Shown one piece after another: positions 6,480 to 9,880 of a stretch of 9,880 bases of DNA. Positions within the stretch are counted from its first letter, which is position 1; the number at the start of each line of letters is the position of its first letter. The position numbers were made by a program, and so were the translations under genes. The DNA is from JBBIQS01 sp037442205 (GTDB taxonomy: Bacteria > Myxococcota > Myxococcia > Myxococcales > UBA5297): the NCBI GenBank assembly GCA_037442205.1, contig JBBIQS010000146.1:1-9880 (forward strand), given 5' to 3'. Under the pieces are notes generated by a model. The model did not search any database and had not been told where the DNA came from. It saw only the letters and a program-made list of their open reading frames with translations.

Positions 6480-7385
6480 TCACGGGGCAGGCCGCTCCTG
6501 CGCGGGCAGCGCCCTGGCCTTTTCCTCGGCGCCCCTCAACAGCTTCTTGGTCGCATCCGCGAGGCGGCGTGCGTATTCGCAGCTCGGCTTCTCCGCATAC
6601 AAGGAGCGCAGGTCGGCGCTGGTGACGAATTCTTGGCCGCAGGCCTCCGCAAGCGAGCGGAGGTTGGCGGCGACCTCGCCATTCAGCGCCTTGTAGGCCG
6701 CGGCCAACTCCATCGCATCGGAGCACAGCGCCAGGCCATCGAGCGCCCGACGGAGATCGCGATCGACTTCGACGAGGCATGCCTGCCGGCGCTTGTGAGA
6801 GACGGGCAGCGCCGCCGCGTAGGCGCCGAGCGACTTCTCGATCCCCCCATCAACCTCGCTCAAGAGCTCGCGGACGACCGCGGCCTCGGGCCGGCCGAGC
6901 AGGGCGTCCATGCGGCTCAGCTGGTTTCGCAGACCCTCGGTCGAGCGCCGGAGGTCGGAGACGAGCGCGCGGTCCGGATCCTTCGCGCCCTCGAGGATTT
7001 TCAGCATCTTCTCGCCCCGCTCCAGCTCCGCTTTCATGGGCTCCGAGTGCAGCGCGTATGACACCGTCAGCACGATCGCCAGGCGCCGGTCGAACTCCTC
7101 GTAGCTGAGGTGGTTCTTCTTCAAGATCGCCTCAATGCGATCCGACTCCACGTGCTGGGAAACGAGGAAGTCGCGCAGCCGCTGCGGCGGCAAGGCCCGC
7201 CAGTTCACGGGAGGAAGCTCGAGCTCCTCCATCCCCAGGGGTTCGCCGGTGTGAAGCTGCGCCAGATCGACGACCGCGCGCACCACCTGGCGCACCTGGT
7301 CCTGGCTCAACGAGCTTGCGGGGTTCTCGCCGGGCGCGGCGGCCAGACCAAGCCCACAAACCATCGCCAGCAATATGGTTTTCAC
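6480..7385 (-). CDS. Exported alpha-helical protein of unknown function (301 aa)
   Basis: I choose the GTG at 7385: a GGGAG lies 6 bases upstream, and the protein then opens MKTILLAMVCGLGLAAAPGE, a typical Sec signal peptide (cleavage expected near residue 17). The longer GTG at 7409 has its purine-rich stretch directly against the start and would put a charged MIARRETR ahead of the signal. The mature part is almost wholly predicted helix with high Leu/Ala/Glu/Arg content (for example LSYEEFDRRLAIVLTVSYAL at 93-112 and LVSDLRRSTEGLRNQLSRMD at 141-160). Four cysteines at 203, 221, 249 and 269 could form two disulfides in the periplasm. No family recognised. It starts 46 bp after the stop of the anchored protease and is probably co-transcribed, which makes a substrate, inhibitor or regulator of that protease possible. 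Codons such as AAA, ATA, ATT and TTG appear more than in the left-hand genes. Confidence 0.75.
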   Translation of the reverse strand: MKTILLAMVCGLGLAAAPGENPASSLSQDQVRQVVRAVVDLAQLHTGEPLGMEELELPPVNWRALPPQRLRDFLVSQHVESDRIEAILKKNHLSYEEFDRRLAIVLTVSYALHSEPMKAELERGEKMLKILEGAKDPDRALVSDLRRSTEGLRNQLSRMDALLGRPEAAVVRELLSEVDGGIEKSLGAYAAALPVSHKRRQACLVEVDRDLRRALDGLALCSDAMELAAAYKALNGEVAANLRSLAEACGQEFVTSADLRSLYAEKPSCEYARRLADATKKLLRGAEEKARALPAQERPAP

Positions 7386-7431
7386 TCTTGTCTCCCGGCG
7401 AGCGATCACCTTCCCGGAAATCGACTTCGAA

Positions 7432-8259
7432 TCACCTGACGAAGTGCCCGATCCCGCTCCCCGGCTTCCGCGTCGCCCGGGCCGAGCGCCGATCGGACAA
7501 CTTCAGCCAGCCGAGCAGCAGGCCGAGAGCAGTGAGGAAGACCCCGGAGATGATCGCGTTCGCCAGGGGAAAGGGACGAAACGGCCTGGGAATCGCATCG
7601 GCTGGCAGGGTCGAGACCAGGTTTCTGACCACGTCGACGGGCACGGCGAAGTTGAGGTCGCCGGTCCCCGAGAATTGGCTCTGGATGACGCCGACCACCT
7701 GCCCTGAATACGAGACCACCGGCGAGCCGCTCGAGCCGGGCGCCGTCGCCGCAGTGATCTGGACCAGCGGTCCCAACTTGTCGAACTTCGGGTTTCGCAG
7801 CCGATCGGGGACTTGGCGGTTCACGGCCGAGACGATCCCTCGGGACACCGTCAAACCGAGGCCTTGCGGGCTCCCGATTACCAGGATGTCTTCGCCTTCC
7901 GACGGCGCGCCGTCTTGAAGCTCCAAGGACGGATAACCGCCGCCCTCGATCTGGATGAGCGCGAGATCCTGATCCTCGTTGGCCGCGAGGACCCCCTTGG
8001 CAGTCCGCTTGCTGCCGTCGGAGAGGACCGCCCGCATCTGGATGGCATGTTTGATGACGTGAACGTTGGTCACCATCTTGCCGTCGCCAGACACGAAGAA
8101 CCCGGTTCCGTTGCCCAGGAGGGCACCTCCCGCGTCGAGGACTTCCAACACCGCCACGGCCGGCTTCACGCGCGAGGCGAGCTCGACGGTCTTGTTCTCC
8201 GCCTCTTCGCTCGGAGTCGCCGACAGAGCCGTGAGCAGCAGCAAGGCGGAAGCAACCAT
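7432..8259 (-). CDS. HtrA-like trypsin-family serine protease with C-terminal membrane anchor (275 aa)
   Basis: The ATG at 8259 follows GGGGAG by 5 bases. A short hydrophobic N-terminus (MVASALLLLTALSATP) acts as a probable signal sequence, although it lacks basic residues. The chymotrypsin-fold protease domain (about 25-220) shows the full triad in HtrA/DegP context: H67 in TNVHVIKH, D98 in NEDQDLALIQI, S177 in TAPGSSGSPVV; GNGTGFFVS (49-57), VIGSPQGLGLTVSRGIVSAV (127-146) and GDLNFAVPVDVV (200-211) are further family landmarks. Unlike DegP or DegS there is no PDZ domain. Instead residues 232-252 form one hydrophobic helix followed by a basic tail (R257, R258, R261, R264, K265), so the catalytic domain would face the periplasm with the tail in the cytoplasm. 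Quality control or regulated cleavage of envelope proteins is the likely role. It lies just upstream of an exported helical protein, probably in one operon. Confidence 0.88.
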   Translation of the reverse strand: MVASALLLLTALSATPSEEAENKTVELASRVKPAVAVLEVLDAGGALLGNGTGFFVSGDGKMVTNVHVIKHAIQMRAVLSDGSKRTAKGVLAANEDQDLALIQIEGGGYPSLELQDGAPSEGEDILVIGSPQGLGLTVSRGIVSAVNRQVPDRLRNPKFDKLGPLVQITAATAPGSSGSPVVSYSGQVVGVIQSQFSGTGDLNFAVPVDVVRNLVSTLPADAIPRPFRPFPLANAIISGVFLTALGLLLGWLKLSDRRSARATRKPGSGIGHFVR

Positions 8260-8354
8260 GGCAACTCCCCGGATTGCAGCGATTCAGCCGAGCGAGCTCG
8301 GCCTCCGACAGGTCAACGGCGATAGGCCCCGGCAGAACCATGCCCGGTCGCTGG

Positions 8355-8384
8355 CTTCTACCAGCCAGAAGGGTTGCCGTTCAA
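8355..8384 (-). promoter_or_regulatory. Possible promoter for the protease operon
   Basis: On the minus strand TTGAAC (plus positions 8379-8384) is followed after 18 bases by TAGAAG (8355-8360), each matching consensus at four of six positions, about 95 bases before the protease ATG. A small hairpin (CTGGCT/AGCCAG, 8351-8368) overlaps the -10 element and could reflect an operator. Both are eye-read and weak. Confidence 0.25.
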
Positions 8385-8479
8385 CGCGCCTCAATGCCCG
8401 TGCTCAGGGCACCGAACGGGAATGACCGGGAGGGCGGACGCACCGTACCACCGCGACCATCAGGGGCAGCCGCCCGACC

Positions 8480-9067
8480 TCAGAGCGCCACCGCGAGGCC
8501 GGCGCGCAGGCCGTTGTTGGTGACGTCGGCGCGCAGGTGCACCGGGCCGATCACGCGGACCAGGACGCCGGCGCCGGCGTCGAGCCACAGTCCGCGCGCG
8601 TAGGCCCCCGAGGCCCAGGTCACCTGCCAGTAGGAGAAGGTCCACCCCAGCCCGGCGGTGGCGAAGGCCGCGAACCGCTCGGTGAAGTGGAACGTCCAGC
8701 GCAAGCTCGCCACCGGAGTCAGCCCGGCCGAGCGGCCCAGGTCCTCCCAGGCGGTCCAGCCGTCGGCGCCGACCTCGAGCTGGAGCGAGTCGTTGATCAG
8801 CGGGATCACTCCACCGTCGAGGAGCGGAATCCCCAGCCGCAGGCTGGCGCCGATCCCGTCGAGGCCCGCCGCCCAGGCCGAACCCGAGAGCAGGTAGGGC
8901 CGGTGATGGGGGCCGGCGTCGAACAACCCGTTGCCGGCGCTCGGGGCCTGAACCTCGGCCGGCGGCTCGGCTGGGGAGGGGCTCTCGGCCAGCGCCAGGC
9001 GCGGAGCGAGCGCGAGGGCAGTCATGAGGATCGAAGAGAGGCGCACAGCGGCACGGAAGGAGAGCAT
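8480..9067 (-). CDS. Probable outer-membrane beta-barrel protein (195 aa)
   Basis: The ATG at 9067 has an AGGA 6 bases upstream and is followed at once by a clear signal peptide: basic n-region (R5, R9), hydrophobic core (SSILMTALALAP) and an ALA cleavage site before E28. The mature protein starts with a Pro/Ala/Glu-rich linker (28-50), then alternating short amphipathic strands rich in Gly and aromatics: IGASLRLGIPLL, SLQLEVGADGWTAW, PVASLRWTFHFT, FAAFATAGLGWTFSYW, LWLDAGAGVLVRVIG, VHLRADVTNNG, LRAGLAVAL. This is the pattern of a small 8-stranded outer-membrane barrel ending in a hydrophobic last strand. I do not recognise a family. A longer open frame extends to 9529 but overlaps the serine hydrolase antisense-free frame and lacks a signal, so it is rejected. 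The gene begins 35 bp after the serine hydrolase stop and is probably in its operon. Confidence 0.78.
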   Translation of the reverse strand: MLSFRAAVRLSSILMTALALAPRLALAESPSPAEPPAEVQAPSAGNGLFDAGPHHRPYLLSGSAWAAGLDGIGASLRLGIPLLDGGVIPLINDSLQLEVGADGWTAWEDLGRSAGLTPVASLRWTFHFTERFAAFATAGLGWTFSYWQVTWASGAYARGLWLDAGAGVLVRVIGPVHLRADVTNNGLRAGLAVAL

Positions 9068-9102
9068 GAAGATTCCTAAGCGGAAGCGCAGGCGGTGTGC
9101 CG

Positions 9103-9880
9103 TCAGAGATCGAAGTGGGCGACGAAGTAGCGAGACAGCGCGGCGACATGGGCTTCGGCGTCCGCCTCGCCGCGATTGGTGAGGAAGATCAGCGCCGAGC
9201 GCGTCGAGGGCACCACGTAGAAGTAGGCGAGGAAGCGCAGGTTGCTGCCGGAGTGCGCCAGCGTCGTGCCGTGGGGCCGGCTGGCGACGCCCCAGCCGAG
9301 CGCGTAGCTGGCGGTGGAGCCGGGAACCGGGAGCCTGGGCCTCTCGATCTCGGCGAGCGCGGCCTCGGAGACCAGCGCCGCGCCGCTGGGGAGCTTGCCG
9401 TTGTCGAAGTACACGGTGAGGTAGCGGATCAGGTCGTCGAGATTCGCGTGGACGCAGCCGGCGGGGGCGATCACCGGCGGGAGGTCGGAGGTCGGGCCCG
9501 GCTCGACCGGCGCCTGCCCGTGTCCCCACGGAGCATCGACCTTCCCCGGCGTGCCCGGCACCCCGAATCCCGCGCTCGTCATTCCCAGCGGCGTGAAGAG
9601 GCGCTCGCGCATCAAGGTTTCCCAGGTCTGACCGGTCAGGTGCTCGAGCGCCGCCGCGGCGACGACGTAGTTCACGTTGGCGTACTCGTAGGCGGTGCCG
9701 GGGGCGGACTTGGGCGCCACGGCCAACGCCGCGGCGCTGGCGCGCTGGCGGGCCTCGGTCACCGGGGCGGTGGACTCGAAATAGGAGTGCAGGTTGGCGA
9801 CGTTGACCAGCGTGTCGTCGGTGAGCCCGCTGGAGTGGGAGAGCAGCTGCTCGAGAGTCACGGCGGCGTATTCGGAGCGG
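9103..9880 (-). CDS. Beta-lactamase-family serine hydrolase, C-terminal part (5' end outside window)
   Basis: The frame is open through the right edge, so the gene starts beyond 9880; about 258 residues are visible. They begin RSEYAAVTLEQLLSHSSGL, the LLSHTSGL landmark of the PF00144 class (class C beta-lactamases, D-aminopeptidases, EstB-type esterases, FmtA/LACTB relatives). The YxN motif is present as YAN within AYEYANVNYVVAAAALEHL, and the third motif as HSG in TLAHSGSN. LFTPLGMTSAGFG and ALGWGVA are further family landmarks. The catalytic SxxK serine-lysine pair and any signal peptide would lie upstream, outside the window, so activity cannot be confirmed. The substrate is undetermined; peptidoglycan stem peptides, esters or amides are all hydrolysed by family members, and antibiotic resistance should not be assumed. 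The gene is followed after 35 bp by an outer-membrane barrel gene, suggesting an envelope role. Confidence 0.88.
   Translation of the reverse strand, partial: RSEYAAVTLEQLLSHSSGLTDDTLVNVANLHSYFESTAPVTEARQRASAAALAVAPKSAPGTAYEYANVNYVVAAAALEHLTGQTWETLMRERLFTPLGMTSAGFGVPGTPGKVDAPWGHGQAPVEPGPTSDLPPVIAPAGCVHANLDDLIRYLTVYFDNGKLPSGAALVSEAALAEIERPRLPVPGSTASYALGWGVASRPHGTTLAHSGSNLRFLAYFYVVPSTRSALIFLTNRGEADAEAHVAALSRYFVAHFDL

Noticed and set aside
6383..6625. A possible leaderless small gene starting MAELKSGHS after a TACCTT -10-like hexamer
   Set aside because: Spacing to the nearest TTGGCG is only 14 bases, most of the frame is antisense to the exported protein gene, and the residues become low-complexity. 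A gene remnant is conceivable but unsupported.
7406..8341. A 311-residue minus-strand frame overlapping the protease
   Set aside because: It is the neighbouring frame of the protease gene; the protease frame has the full catalytic triad and a ribosome binding site.
8395..8411. TGCCC/GGGCA hairpin in the gap before the protease operon as a terminator of the barrel gene
   Set aside because: Only 5 bp of stem and no T-run on the relevant strand.
9103..9880. Antibiotic-resistance beta-lactamase
   Set aside because: The fold family is broad and mostly not resistance enzymes; the catalytic SxxK region is outside the window, so resistance cannot be claimed.

Overview
The window is a stretch of very GC-rich bacterial chromosome holding eleven protein genes, two of them cut by the window edges. 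High G+C, almost exclusive G/C third positions in the larger genes and the mix of families (a 649-residue acyl-CoA dehydrogenase, a DUF2293 protein, SEC-C and TPR proteins, a membrane-anchored trypsin-like protease, a small outer-membrane barrel) suggest a Gram-negative of the Myxococcota/Deltaproteobacteria type. That placement is inference. No rRNA, tRNA, CRISPR array, transposase, integrase or phage gene was seen.

Left half (1-5787), all plus strand. The 3' end of a SEC-C zinc-binding protein (1-527) is followed by a large FAD-dependent acyl-CoA dehydrogenase (655-2604). A good candidate promoter lies in front of the dehydrogenase, with an 8-bp perfect inverted repeat (operator candidate) around it. 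A 90-bp REP-like inverted-repeat element (2611-2700) separates it from a TPR protein (2803-3855). Next come two small, closely spaced genes: a cysteine-rich zinc-ribbon miniprotein (4049-4282) and a degenerate response-regulator receiver protein (4296-4697). A stem-loop sits directly upstream of the first ribosome binding site. A 409-bp stretch without a convincing gene (4698-5106) contains a strong dyad, then a DUF2293 protein follows (5107-5787).

Right half (5788-9880), all minus strand and convergent with the left half. Read in the direction of transcription from the right edge: a truncated beta-lactamase-family serine hydrolase (9880-9103), an outer-membrane beta-barrel candidate 35 bp later (9067-8480), a 220-bp gap, an HtrA-like serine protease with a C-terminal membrane anchor (8259-7432), an exported helical protein of unknown function 46 bp later (7385-6480), and an NTF2/SnoaL-like small protein (6270-5833).

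Most of the window reads as ordinary chromosomal housekeeping and accessory genes. The parts most worth a second look are the PDZ-less anchored protease with its exported partner, the zinc-ribbon/receiver pair, the inverted repeat over the dehydrogenase promoter, the REP-like element and the dyad in the 409-bp gap. I saw no compelling evidence of a previously undescribed multi-gene system.
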